This document shows, piece after piece, positions 50,554 through 59,263 of a stretch of DNA of 64,000 nucleotides. Made by a program: the position numbers and the translations under genes. The DNA is from JBBQFI01 sp038321775 (GTDB lineage Bacteria; Verrucomicrobiota; Verrucomicrobiia; Chthoniobacterales; UBA10450): assembly GCA_038321775.1 (NCBI GenBank), contig JBBQFI010000005.1:62001-126000 (forward strand), given 5' to 3'. The notes under the pieces are model-generated. The model searched no databases. It was not told the DNA's origin and saw nothing but the letters and a program-made list of their open reading frames with translations. The first letter of the stretch is position 1. Each line of letters opens with the position of its first letter.

Positions 50554-51348
50554 TTAAACCGCGATCGGGGCTTTGATCGCGGGATGCGGATCGTAACCGA
50601 CGAGCTGAAAATCTTCGTAGCGAAACTCGTGAATGTTTTTCACGGCGGGATTGATTTCCATGCGCGGCAACGGCCGACATTCCCGCGAAAGTTGTTCGCG
50701 CGCCTGCTCGAGATGGTTCTGGTAAAGATGCAGATCGCCAAAAGTGTGGACGAACTCGGCCGGTTCCAAATCGCAGACCTGCGCGACCATCATGGTGAGC
50801 AGCGCGTAAGAGGCGATGTTGAAGGGCACGCCGAGAAAAAGATCGGCGCTGCGCTGGTAGAGCTGGCAACTGAGCGCGCCGTTCTGCACATAAAATTGGA
50901 AGAGGAGATGACACGGCGGCAATTTCATCTTTTCGATGTCGGCCACGTTCCAGGCGCTGACGATTAAACGACGGCTCTGCGGATTCGTTTTGATTTGCTC
51001 GATGACGCGATCGATCTGGTTGATGCGTTCGCCATCCGCCCCGCGCCAGGCAGACCACTGCGCACCATAAACCGGTCCGAGTTCGCCATTCGCATCCGCC
51101 CACTCATCCCAAATCGTCACGCCGTTCTCGCGCAAAGAGCGAACATTGGTCTCGCCGCGCAAAAACCAGAGCAACTCGTGGATGATGGATTTGAGATGCA
51201 GCTTTTTTGTCGTGAGAAGTGGAAATCCTTCTCGCAAATCGAAACGCGTCTGCGCGCCGAAAACGGAAATGGTTCCCGTGCCGGTGCGATCGACGCGCGG
51301 CGTTCCGCTTTCCAAAACCAATCGGAGAAGATTGTGATATTGTCGCAT
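50554..51348 (-). CDS. thyA: Thymidylate synthase
   Basis: 264 residues, the standard ThyA length. Catalytic Cys in LPPCHLLFQFYVQ, RRLIVSAWNVADI, SADLFLGVPFNIASYALLT for dUMP binding, and the C-terminal GYDPHPAIKAPIAV with its terminal Val. It methylates dUMP to dTMP with methylene-tetrahydrofolate. An in-frame ATG at 51375 would give 9 extra residues. Its 3' end has two extra downstream copies. Confidence 0.95.
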   Translation of the reverse strand: MRQYHNLLRLVLESGTPRVDRTGTGTISVFGAQTRFDLREGFPLLTTKKLHLKSIIHELLWFLRGETNVRSLRENGVTIWDEWADANGELGPVYGAQWSAWRGADGERINQIDRVIEQIKTNPQSRRLIVSAWNVADIEKMKLPPCHLLFQFYVQNGALSCQLYQRSADLFLGVPFNIASYALLTMMVAQVCDLEPAEFVHTFGDLHLYQNHLEQAREQLSRECRPLPRMEINPAVKNIHEFRYEDFQLVGYDPHPAIKAPIAV

Positions 51349-51411
51349 GTTGTCAGCAGCGATGACTTCCGTCATCATTGGCTTTAACCCGTCAGATACA
51401 CTTCGTAGCGC

Positions 51412-52107
51412 ATGAAGCCGAGCCCAAGCAAAAAAATCCTGATCATCGAGGACGAACCTGACGTCGTCGATTTGCTGACGCTGCAACTGCGCAAATCCGG
51501 AGAATTCCATGTCGCCACCGCGACCGACGGCGCCACTGGGTTGCGCAAAGCGCGCGAAGAATCGCCCGCTCTTATTATTCTCGATCTCATGCTGCCGAAA
51601 ATGCCGGGACTCGAGGTTTGCAAGGTTCTCAAATCGGATCCAGCGACGCGCGAAATTCCGATCATCATGCTCACAGCCAAGGCCGAGGAAATCGATCGCA
51701 TCGTCGGACTGGAATTCGGCGCCGACGATTACGTGACGAAACCGTTTAGTCCGCGCGAAATCATTCTGCGCATTAAAGCGATCATTCGGCGACACACGGA
51801 GGAATCGACAGAAGAAAGATTAACCTCCGGCTTGATCACGGTGGATCCGGCGCGGCATCACATCACGGTCGGGGGCAAGCCAGTTCGCCTAACGAGTGTG
51901 GAATTCAAGCTTCTCGCCATGCTGCTGCGGCGCACAGGCCGGGTGCAAACGCGCGACCGTCTTCTCAACGAAGTTTGGGGTTACGAAAGTGCAATCGACA
52001 CACGCACGGTGGATACGCATGTGCGCCGGTTGCGCGAGAAATTAGGCAAAGCAGCGAACGCGATTGAGACCGTGCGCGGTTTTGGATATCGCCTCCGCGA
52101 AAGTTGA
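51412..52107 (+). CDS. phoB: Phosphate regulon response regulator PhoB
   Basis: 231 residues. Receiver domain (1-120) with DEPDVVDLLTLQ, phospho-acceptor in LIILDLMLPKMPG and KPFSPREIIL; OmpR-type winged helix with RTDRLLNEVWGYE-like segment and RTVDTHVRRLREKLG. It activates phosphate-starvation genes when phosphorylated. The sensor gene follows 4 bases after its stop, and pst genes lie downstream, so the unit is phoB-phoR-pst. Confidence 0.93.
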   Translation: MKPSPSKKILIIEDEPDVVDLLTLQLRKSGEFHVATATDGATGLRKAREESPALIILDLMLPKMPGLEVCKVLKSDPATREIPIIMLTAKAEEIDRIVGLEFGADDYVTKPFSPREIILRIKAIIRRHTEESTEERLTSGLITVDPARHHITVGGKPVRLTSVEFKLLAMLLRRTGRVQTRDRLLNEVWGYESAIDTRTVDTHVRRLREKLGKAANAIETVRGFGYRLRES

Positions 52108-52111
52108 TCGC

Positions 52112-53413
52112 ATGTTGTGGTTCGCGCTCGTTTTTTTCGGCCTCTGCTTCGTCGCGTGGCTCATCTGGTTTTGGCGTCGCTGGGCCGCGCCGTGGCACCG
52201 CGCCGGCGCGCTCGTCGATGCCATGGCCAATGATCAGCCACCCAAAGCGTTCCTGCTCACATCCAATCCGCTGGCACATCATCTCGGTCTCGCCCTGGAA
52301 AAAATATGGGATCGACAGCACGAACTGGTGGGAGGCGCGCACGAAAGGGAACTCAACTTCCAGGCAATTCTTGGCGCCATGCTGGACGGCCTCGTCGTCC
52401 TCGATGAACAGCGACGCATCCAGATGACCAATCCCGCGTTCGCGCGCCTGGTCGATCGCGAAAGCATTTCACCGGGCACATCACTCTTCGAAACCTTGCG
52501 TGATGCCGCTGTCGAACATGCGGTGACGGAAACGATTCGCACGGGCGAATCGCATCGGCAGGGGTTGCGCGTGACACGTCGCGGCGGCGAGACAATTGAG
52601 ATCGAGGTAAGCGCGGTGGCGTTGCGCGAAAGATCGGATCGCGTTCGTGGCGCTGTTCTTTTGTTCCGCGACATCACACAGCTTCGACGCGTTGAAGTCG
52701 TGCGCCGTGATTTCGTGGCCAACGTTTCACACGAATTGCGCACACCGCTCTCGATTTTTCGCGGCTATCTCGAAGCGCTCTTGGAAGATCCAAATCAGTC
52801 ACCAGCCGAGCTGCGCCGGATTTTTGAAGTGATGGAAAAACATTCCAATCGTTTGAATCTGCTGGTGGAAGATGTTTTGAGCCTCGCGCAACTGGAAGAG
52901 CCGAAAACGCGGCTTAACTTTACCGAAATTTATCTCCCGGATTTTCTCGCCGCGATCTTGCGCGATTGGCAGAAACGTTTTGATGCAAAACTGCTGCATC
53001 CATCGCTTGAGGCGCCGGAAGATTTACCCGTCATCTCCGCGGACGAACATCGCTTGCAGGAAGTCATCTACAATTTGCTCGATAACGCTGTGAAATATTC
53101 GCAGCCCGAGGGGAAGATCGATCTGCGCGCGACGCGCAATGACGGCGACTGCATTCGTCTCGCCATTTCCGATCAGGGAATCGGCGTCCCGTCGCGCGAC
53201 CTGCCTCGAATTTTCGAGCGCTTCTATCGCGCGGACAAAGCCCGGAGTCGCGAGCTCGGCGGCACGGGTTTGGGGTTATCGATCGTGAAACACATCGTCG
53301 AGTTGCACGGCGGGCGTGTCGAAGCCCAAAGCGAGTTCGGTCAAGGCACGACGATTAGCGCGATTTTTCCCATTCGACCGCCGCGTAACGGCGACTCTGT
53401 CACAGAAACGTAA
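52112..53413 (+). CDS. phoR: Phosphate regulon sensor histidine kinase PhoR
   Basis: 433 residues from the ATG at 52112. Hydrophobic N-terminus (FALVFFGLCFVAWLIWF), a short cytoplasmic PAS domain (about 95-200, MLDGLVVLDEQRRIQMTNPA), phospho-acceptor VANVSHELRTPLSIFRGYL (about 210), then HATPase with NLLDNAVKYSQPEG and GTGLGLSIVKHIV. No large periplasmic domain is present, consistent with PhoR sensing phosphate through PstC/PhoU. Follows phoB by 4 bases. Confidence 0.9.
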   Translation: MLWFALVFFGLCFVAWLIWFWRRWAAPWHRAGALVDAMANDQPPKAFLLTSNPLAHHLGLALEKIWDRQHELVGGAHERELNFQAILGAMLDGLVVLDEQRRIQMTNPAFARLVDRESISPGTSLFETLRDAAVEHAVTETIRTGESHRQGLRVTRRGGETIEIEVSAVALRERSDRVRGAVLLFRDITQLRRVEVVRRDFVANVSHELRTPLSIFRGYLEALLEDPNQSPAELRRIFEVMEKHSNRLNLLVEDVLSLAQLEEPKTRLNFTEIYLPDFLAAILRDWQKRFDAKLLHPSLEAPEDLPVISADEHRLQEVIYNLLDNAVKYSQPEGKIDLRATRNDGDCIRLAISDQGIGVPSRDLPRIFERFYRADKARSRELGGTGLGLSIVKHIVELHGGRVEAQSEFGQGTTISAIFPIRPPRNGDSVTET

Positions 53414-53415
53414 CA
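53397..53415 (+). promoter_or_regulatory. Candidate Pho box upstream of pstC
   Basis: CTGTCAC-AGAA-ACGTAACA: a CTGTCAY-like half plus a second seven-base half at 11-base spacing, 45 bases before pstC and overlapping the end of phoR. The 15-mer CACAGAAACGTAACA recurs exactly upstream of the LpxH-like gene (61169-61183, minus strand). Confidence 0.5.
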
Positions 53416-53460
53416 CTAAATTAATTGCCGGGTCGCGACCCTCTCCCGCATCGTCATGCG

Positions 53461-55053
53461 GTGAACAGTGTCGCAGAAATTCCCGCCGCGCCCGCTGCCT
53501 GGATGCCTTCGCGCGGGGCCAAATTCAGTCTCGAAAAAGCGATCAAGCTTTTCTTCGGCGGAAATGCTTTTATTGCGATTCTCGTTCTCGCCCTCATCAC
53601 GATTTTTCTCTTTCGCGAAGGCTTCGGTTTCTTCGGGCAAAATCTAAGAAATCTTCGGATCTATCGACAGGCCGGCCTCGAATACGTCGATATCATTCGC
53701 GCTCAAGCCGAGAAACATTCCGCCTTTTCGCGCACGCTCAATGATATTCGCCAGCGCCAGGCGCTTGTTTCCGCGGAGGAAAATATTTCCGCCGTAAAAA
53801 TCGCGGCGGACCTCGCGCCTTTCGATCGTTTCAGCAGCGCATTTTCAGATACCGGAGAGAATTTAAATGGACTCGTCTCGGACTTAACCGACGAGGCCAG
53901 CTCGTTGAAGGAGCAATGGAACGCTCGCGCCGAACTCGCCGAACAGAAAGCGAGTTTGGAACGACACGGCGCTTATGCGGAAGCCGCCAAGATCACTTTG
54001 CCAAATGTCGATCGCGCCGGTGCCATCGCGAAATTACGCGAAGGCACGCCCGCTTTTGAAAACGTGAGCAAAGTAATGAGCGCGCAAATCGGCGAGTTGC
54101 TCGCAAGAGCGCCGCGCCTTTCCGATGCGACGACGCAAAAGCTCTTTGCGAAATGGCAGGCGCGCGCGCGTGCCTACCAAAAGAATCTACCGCGCGCCAC
54201 GAACAAGCTCCAGACCTGGTCGCCGGATACGTCCGTGCCGTGGTATCGATCCATCACTTCGTTTCTTTTTGGGCGGGAATGGATCACGGCGAGCTTCTGG
54301 CAGGATTGGTACGGGATTATTCCTTTGCTCGTCGGATCGATCATGGTCGCGGTCGTCGCTCTGGTCATCGCTGTGCCGCTCGGTGTGGCTTCGGCTATTT
54401 ACGTGAGCGAAGTGGCTTCGCCTAACGAGAAGAAATTCATCAAGCCCTACATCGAATTCTTCTCGGCCATTCCTTCGGTCGTGCTCGGTTTTTTTGGAAT
54501 CGTGGTGGTCGGCGAAGCGATTCGCACAGCGTCTCACTCATCGCTTCTCTCCTGGATTTCATTTTTCCCGATCAGCGAACGGCTCAATGTTTTTACCGCG
54601 GGCTCGCTCCTTGCCCTCATGGCGGTGCCGACAATTTTCACTCTCTCGGAAGACGCGCTGCGCAATGTGCCGCGCGGTTTTAAAGAAGCCTCCTACGCGC
54701 TCGGCGCGAATCGGCTCCAGACCATCGCGCGCGTTCTCATCCCGGCCTCGTTATCCGGAATTGTTTCCGCCATTTTGCTCGGCCTCGGCCGCGTCATTGG
54801 CGAGACCATGGTCGTGTTGCTCTGCGCCGGTAATCGCATCGCGATTCCTGATTTCACGGAAGGGCTCGGCGCATTCTTCCAACCGGTGCACACCATGACT
54901 GGAATTATCGCGCAGGAAATGGGCGAGGTGGTTCGCGGCAGCATGCACTACCGCGCGCTTTTCATGGTCGGGCTCGTTCTTTTTACGATCACGCTTGGCA
55001 TCAACTATCTCGCGCAAAAACTCGTGGCCCGGTACCGCATGAGCATCGGATGA
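53461..55053 (+). CDS. pstC: Phosphate ABC transporter permease PstC with large insertion
   Basis: 530 residues from a GTG at 53461; E. coli PstC has 319. One N-terminal membrane helix (FIAILVLALITIFLFREGF) is followed by about 200 residues of predicted periplasmic coiled coil (LEYVDIIRAQAEKHSAFSRT and QKASLERHGAYAEAAK). The permease core then begins LVGSIMVAVVALVIAVPLGV, with EAA-loop GFKEASYALGANRLQT. It forms the inner-membrane phosphate channel with PstA. A CCTAACGA octamer encodes SPNEKK (54421-54428). Confidence 0.9.
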   Translation: MNSVAEIPAAPAAWMPSRGAKFSLEKAIKLFFGGNAFIAILVLALITIFLFREGFGFFGQNLRNLRIYRQAGLEYVDIIRAQAEKHSAFSRTLNDIRQRQALVSAEENISAVKIAADLAPFDRFSSAFSDTGENLNGLVSDLTDEASSLKEQWNARAELAEQKASLERHGAYAEAAKITLPNVDRAGAIAKLREGTPAFENVSKVMSAQIGELLARAPRLSDATTQKLFAKWQARARAYQKNLPRATNKLQTWSPDTSVPWYRSITSFLFGREWITASFWQDWYGIIPLLVGSIMVAVVALVIAVPLGVASAIYVSEVASPNEKKFIKPYIEFFSAIPSVVLGFFGIVVVGEAIRTASHSSLLSWISFFPISERLNVFTAGSLLALMAVPTIFTLSEDALRNVPRGFKEASYALGANRLQTIARVLIPASLSGIVSAILLGLGRVIGETMVVLLCAGNRIAIPDFTEGLGAFFQPVHTMTGIIAQEMGEVVRGSMHYRALFMVGLVLFTITLGINYLAQKLVARYRMSIG

Positions 55054-55076
55054 ATGACGAAACCAGAATGACGAAT

Positions 55077-55171
55077 GGAAGTCAGGCATCTTGCCTGATC
55101 TGGCCGACAAGCTTCCAGCTTGTCGCGCACAACGCACCGGGACAACCCGGCAGGCAGGATGCCTGACTTCC
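55077..55171. repeat. REPIN-like inverted repeat between pstC and pstA
   Basis: GGAAGTCAGGCATCTTGCCTG at 55077-55097 and CAGGATGCCTGACTTCC at its right end are inverted, enclosing a GACAAGCTTCCAGCTTGTC hairpin (95 bp in all). This fits a pair of REP hairpins. It lies in the untranslated gap of the pst operon, where it could attenuate or stabilise the mRNA. Confidence 0.7.
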
Positions 55172-55228
55172 ACATGAATTGCCAAATACAGGCGCTCGCG
55201 CCACAACCGCCTCTCATCATCACAACGG

Positions 55229-56275
55229 ATGAATAACAAACTGCAACAGGAACGAATTTCCGTGGGTATCAATCGCCGCAGTCGTTGGCGCGAGAAGTTT
55301 GCCTTCTGGATTTTCCGCCTAACGACTTATTTCGTTATTGCCTGCGCCGGCTACATCTTTCTCGACATCGGAATTAAAGGCGGTCGCACCGTCTTCATGA
55401 GCAAGCCGCCTTTCATCAACGTCGCGTTTCTGACCGAACCGCCGCAGACGCTCTACGTTTTCAATTTCGAAGGGAAAAAAATGACGTTGAGCGATCGCCA
55501 ATTCCGCAGCTGGAAAGCCGCGCAGCCTGGTGTGGAAGTGGAAGCAAGCAGCATCGCTTACTCGGCCGGTGGAATTTGGCCGTGCATTGTCGGGACTGCG
55601 TTGCTCGTCATCGGATCGATGGTCATCGCGCTCATCATCGGAATCAGCAGCGCGATTTACTTAAGCGAATACAGCCGCAACGGGCCGTGGATTCGTCTCG
55701 TCCGCATCGCGATTCTCAACCTCGCGGGCGTCCCATCGATCGTCTTCGGCCTTTTCGGTTTTGGATTGTTCGTCATTTTCTTTGGCTGGAATGTTTCGTT
55801 GATTTCCGGCTGGTTCACGCTCGGTCTGATGATTTTGCCCGCGATCATTACCGCGAGTGAAGAATCATTGCGCGCTGTGCCGCAGGGATTGCGCGAAGGT
55901 TCGCTCGCTCTTGGTGCGAGCAAATGGCAAACAATTCGCAAGAACGTTCTGCCTTACGCACTCCCCGGAATTCTCACTTCATCCATTCTCGGCATCGCGC
56001 GCGTGGCCGGTGAGACTGCTCCGATCATGTTCACAGCCGCGTATGCCATGCGCGACGAAATTCCGTGGCAGGTATCGCGCTGGACCGATTTCTTTTTCCA
56101 GGGCGTGATGGCGTTGCCCTATCACATCTACGTCGTCAGTTCGAAAATCCCGCAGAACGAATACACCGAGCGCGTGCAATACGGAACTGCGCTCGTCTTT
56201 CTTGTGCTCGTGATGTTGATCGCCCTCACTTCCATTTTATTACGAGAACGAACCAGGAGCCGCTTATCATGGTAA
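55229..56275 (+). CDS. pstA: Phosphate ABC transporter permease PstA
   Basis: 348 residues. One N-terminal helix, a short periplasmic insertion (about 50-110), then five helices with VGTALLVIGSMVIALIIGI, AGVPSIVFGLFGFGLFVI and the EAA-loop LREGSLALGASKWQTI. It is the second half of the phosphate channel. The pstB start overlaps its end by 7 bases. A REPIN-like repeat lies upstream. Confidence 0.92.
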   Translation: MNNKLQQERISVGINRRSRWREKFAFWIFRLTTYFVIACAGYIFLDIGIKGGRTVFMSKPPFINVAFLTEPPQTLYVFNFEGKKMTLSDRQFRSWKAAQPGVEVEASSIAYSAGGIWPCIVGTALLVIGSMVIALIIGISSAIYLSEYSRNGPWIRLVRIAILNLAGVPSIVFGLFGFGLFVIFFGWNVSLISGWFTLGLMILPAIITASEESLRAVPQGLREGSLALGASKWQTIRKNVLPYALPGILTSSILGIARVAGETAPIMFTAAYAMRDEIPWQVSRWTDFFFQGVMALPYHIYVVSSKIPQNEYTERVQYGTALVFLVLVMLIALTSILLRERTRSRLSW

Positions 56276-57105
56276 GCCTATTAGACATGCCGCAAGTAGC
56301 CTCAAAACCCGAAACCAACGACCAAGTGGACGACTCACCACCAGCCGTGCCGACTATTATCGAAATCGACGATCTGGATTTCGCTTATGGCGCGAACCAC
56401 GTCCTGCACGACGTCACTTTAAATATTCCGCCGCGCGCCGTGACCGCGTTCATCGGGCCATCCGGTTGCGGGAAGACCACGCTCTTGCGTTGCCTCAATC
56501 GCATGAACGATCTGATCGACAGCTCGCGCATTCTTCGCGGCGCCATTCGCATCGAAGGCCAGGACATCAACGCGCCCGGTGTCGATGTCGTCGAACTCCG
56601 TCGCCGCGTCGGAATGGTTTTCCAAAAATCGAATCCGTTTCCGAAATCGATTTACGACAACATCGCTTACGGGCTGCGCATCGCCGGCATCACGAAGCGC
56701 GCGATGATCGATGAAGCAGTGGAAAAAAGTCTTCGCTCCGCCGCGTTGTGGGACGAAGTAAAAGATCGCCTGCACGTCAGCGGCTACGGATTATCCGGCG
56801 GCCAACAACAACGTCTTTGCATCGCGCGCGCGCTCGCGGTCGAGCCGCAGATCGTTTTGATGGACGAACCCTGTTCCGCGCTCGATCCAATTGCGACCGC
56901 GAAAGTGGAAGAGCTGATCCACGATCTGAAACGCAACTACACCATCGTCATCGTCACGCACAACATGCAGCAAGCGGGCCGTTGTTCCGATAACACCGCC
57001 TTCTTTTATCTCGGGCGTTTGATCGAGTTCGATACTACGAGCAAAATTTTCTCCAACCCTGGTCAACGACAAACGGAAGATTACATCACCGGACGATTCG
57101 GTTAA
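56269..57105 (+). CDS. pstB: Phosphate ABC transporter ATPase PstB
   Basis: 278 residues from the ATG at 56269. Walker A FIGPSGCGKTTLLRCLNRM, LSGGQQQRLCIARALAVEP, Walker B VLMDEPCSALDPIAT and the H-loop VIVTHNMQQAGRC. It powers phosphate uptake on the cytoplasmic face. The N-terminal 20 residues are an acidic extension. It starts 7 bases before the pstA stop; phoU follows 5 bases after. Confidence 0.94.
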   Translation: MVSLLDMPQVASKPETNDQVDDSPPAVPTIIEIDDLDFAYGANHVLHDVTLNIPPRAVTAFIGPSGCGKTTLLRCLNRMNDLIDSSRILRGAIRIEGQDINAPGVDVVELRRRVGMVFQKSNPFPKSIYDNIAYGLRIAGITKRAMIDEAVEKSLRSAALWDEVKDRLHVSGYGLSGGQQQRLCIARALAVEPQIVLMDEPCSALDPIATAKVEELIHDLKRNYTIVIVTHNMQQAGRCSDNTAFFYLGRLIEFDTTSKIFSNPGQRQTEDYITGRFG

Positions 57106-57110
57106 TAAGA

Positions 57111-57806
57111 ATGATCGCACCCAAACACATCCTCGGAACTTTCGACGAAGCGCTCGCCTCCGAGCGCGACAACGTGCTTATGATGGCAAGCCTGACTGAG
57201 CGCAGCCTTGATCGCGCCATGAAAGGCCTGTTCGATCGTAACGACAATCTCTGTGCGAACGCTATCGCCGACGACGAGGAGATCGATCAGCTCGAAAAAC
57301 AAATCGACAAGGATGGCGTCGATATTCTGCTTCGCTTCCAACCGGTCGCATCGGATCTGCGGCGTGTGGTTTCAGCGATGAAGCTTTCTTCCAATCTCGA
57401 GCGCATGGCCGATCAAGCTGTAAACATTGCGCGCAAGGCGCGAAAGTTGAATCAACATCCGCCGCTGCCGGAGGTGGAATTGATTGTGCCGATGTACGAC
57501 CAGGCGCTTTCCATGTTCAAGGACAGCATCGACGCCTACGTGCGCGAGGATGTGCAGCTGGGTCGCTCCATCGTTCCGCGCGATGAAAAACTCGATGACT
57601 TAAATCGCACCGCCAGCCGGCGTTTGATCGAGCGCATGGCGCAGGATCCCGAGCAATTGCGCGGTTACCTGAACCTGATGTTCATCGGCCGCCATCTCGA
57701 ACGCGTCGGCGATCACGCCACCAACATCGCGGAAGATGCCGTTTACGCCGCCGCCGCGGAAGACATTCGCCATCAGCCATTCGTTCCAGTGACCGATAAC
57801 GAATAG
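57111..57806 (+). CDS. phoU: Phosphate regulator PhoU
   Basis: 231 residues of two three-helix bundles. ANAIADDEEIDQLEKQIDKD and the second bundle ERMAQDPEQLRGYLNLMFIG, then RHLERVGDHATNIAEDAVY with the metal-binding repeat, are typical. PhoU links PstSCAB activity to PhoR and dampens uptake. It ends the pst operon. No pstS gene was found in the window. Confidence 0.93.
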   Translation: MIAPKHILGTFDEALASERDNVLMMASLTERSLDRAMKGLFDRNDNLCANAIADDEEIDQLEKQIDKDGVDILLRFQPVASDLRRVVSAMKLSSNLERMADQAVNIARKARKLNQHPPLPEVELIVPMYDQALSMFKDSIDAYVREDVQLGRSIVPRDEKLDDLNRTASRRLIERMAQDPEQLRGYLNLMFIGRHLERVGDHATNIAEDAVYAAAAEDIRHQPFVPVTDNE

Positions 57807-57853
57807 TTTGCAGCAAGGGTTCTTCGTTATTTTTCGTTAGGCTTGATCGCGGC

Positions 57854-58753
57854 TTACGCCTTTCGCTTTTTCTTCTTCAAAACCCAATCGTCGATGAAGA
57901 TCGAGATGCGTTTCGCGAAAGCTTTTGGCGGTTCGGCGTAAAATCTTCGGCCTAGCTCCGTCGCATTTCGTTCCAGGCGATGACGGTGCTTGCGAATCAA
58001 TTTTTCCAAATCAGCGCGCTCTCTTTCCAAGGCCGGTTCGGGTTGCTTCTTGTCGAAACGTTCTAGGAGAAAAGCGTAATCATGATCGCGGCCGAGCAGG
58101 CGGCCCAAAGCCTTGGTATCCGCCGCGATCTTTTCCAGGACCACGCGATTGAGCGGCTGGAGCAAGCGCAACTGATACCAAAGTTGTTTCAGTTCTTTGC
58201 GCCACGCGTGCATGCATTTCGCGCGTGGCTTCTTCAACGCGCGATCCAGAGCGTTGCGTCCGCGTCGATACGATTTCGCGATCGCCGCGCAAACATTTTT
58301 CCACGTCAAGTCGTCCAACGGCCAATCCGCCAGTCGATTGCCTAACGACTTTAACTTCGGCACCGCCTGTTTCTGCCAGCCGGCAAACGCCGCCGCAAAA
58401 CTCTCCCGCTCGATCGAGAGCAAATTCTCCAACTGCGCGAATCGTTTCGCGTCGTTCTCGCGCAACTCGATCAACGTTTGCAGGCGCACGTGCGCATCGC
58501 GCAAATCGGAAACGAGCTTGCCGATCTGCCGCACGCAACGGTCCTCGCGCGCGAATCGCCCTTTCCCAGCTTCACGCGCAACTAGATCGAGCGCCGCGCG
58601 CAACTTCTTCAAATGCTTGCGAGTTTCGTGCACCGCTTTGCCTCGTTCCCGCGCGGGATGCTCGCATTCCTTCAGCGCCGATTTGATTTCTTCGCGAAAA
58701 ATCCGCTTCAACCCCACCGCCGGCACCTCGCCCGCTTTCAATCGGTAGCTCAT
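57854..58753 (-). CDS. CHAD domain protein
   Basis: 299 residues, Lys/Arg-rich and helical. The first bundle has AVHETRKHLKKLRAALDLVA with the conserved HxxRxxxKKLR motif, and the second part KCMHAWRKELKQLWYQLRLL repeats it. CHAD domains bind polyphosphate. Together with the adjacent CYTH gene and the pst-pho block this suggests polyphosphate handling. A TCGTTAGG octamer (58341-58348) is inside. Confidence 0.88.
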   Translation of the reverse strand: MSYRLKAGEVPAVGLKRIFREEIKSALKECEHPARERGKAVHETRKHLKKLRAALDLVAREAGKGRFAREDRCVRQIGKLVSDLRDAHVRLQTLIELRENDAKRFAQLENLLSIERESFAAAFAGWQKQAVPKLKSLGNRLADWPLDDLTWKNVCAAIAKSYRRGRNALDRALKKPRAKCMHAWRKELKQLWYQLRLLQPLNRVVLEKIAADTKALGRLLGRDHDYAFLLERFDKKQPEPALERERADLEKLIRKHRHRLERNATELGRRFYAEPPKAFAKRISIFIDDWVLKKKKRKA

Positions 58754-58768
58754 AGGTTGTCGCCCCGA

Positions 58769-59239
58769 TCATTCCGTCGCCAACCGTACGTTGCTGTAAC
58801 GCTTTACGCCCGTGACTTCCGGGCCGAACCACGCCGGCGCTTTAAATTTGTGGCACGCCGTCAGGCTTTTGAACTCCACCTCCGCCACGACCAGACCTTT
58901 ATTGCCGCCGCGATAAACATCGATCTCGATCGTGTGCCCGCGCCACGGAATGTAATAGCGCGCCTTGCGCAATCGGCGCCCCGCCGTCGCCGGCCAAAGC
59001 GCAGCGAATTGTTTTGCGCTCAACCGAATCTCGCGTTCCTCGCGGCTGGTCCCGCGACCGACCTTGAAAGTAAGCGACGCGCTCTTGCCGCGCTTGCGCA
59101 GCCGCACGTGACGGCCACCGGTTTCGTTCGCGAGATAACCTTGCGCGATCGGATAACTCTGGAAGCGCTCGATCCCCGGTGGCAATTCCTTGATTAAAAA
59201 TTTGCGCTCGATTTCTCGACCGTTATTCGCTGCTGCCAT
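58769..59239 (-). CDS. CYTH domain protein
   Basis: 156 residues. NGREIERKFLIKELPPGIER at the N-terminus (the EXEXK-type motif), then GRHVRLRKRGKSASLTFKVG, HTIEIDVYRGGNKGLVVAEV and a final R-rich strand are the CYTH tunnel-fold landmarks. Members hydrolyse triphosphates (for example tripolyphosphatase) or bind them. It lies 15 bases upstream of the CHAD gene on the same strand. CYTH and CHAD are often fused, so they probably act together on polyphosphate. Confidence 0.88.
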   Translation of the reverse strand: MAAANNGREIERKFLIKELPPGIERFQSYPIAQGYLANETGGRHVRLRKRGKSASLTFKVGRGTSREEREIRLSAKQFAALWPATAGRRLRKARYYIPWRGHTIEIDVYRGGNKGLVVAEVEFKSLTACHKFKAPAWFGPEVTGVKRYSNVRLATE

Positions 59240-59263
59240 TTTCGGAATGTAAAAGTTCGCCGG

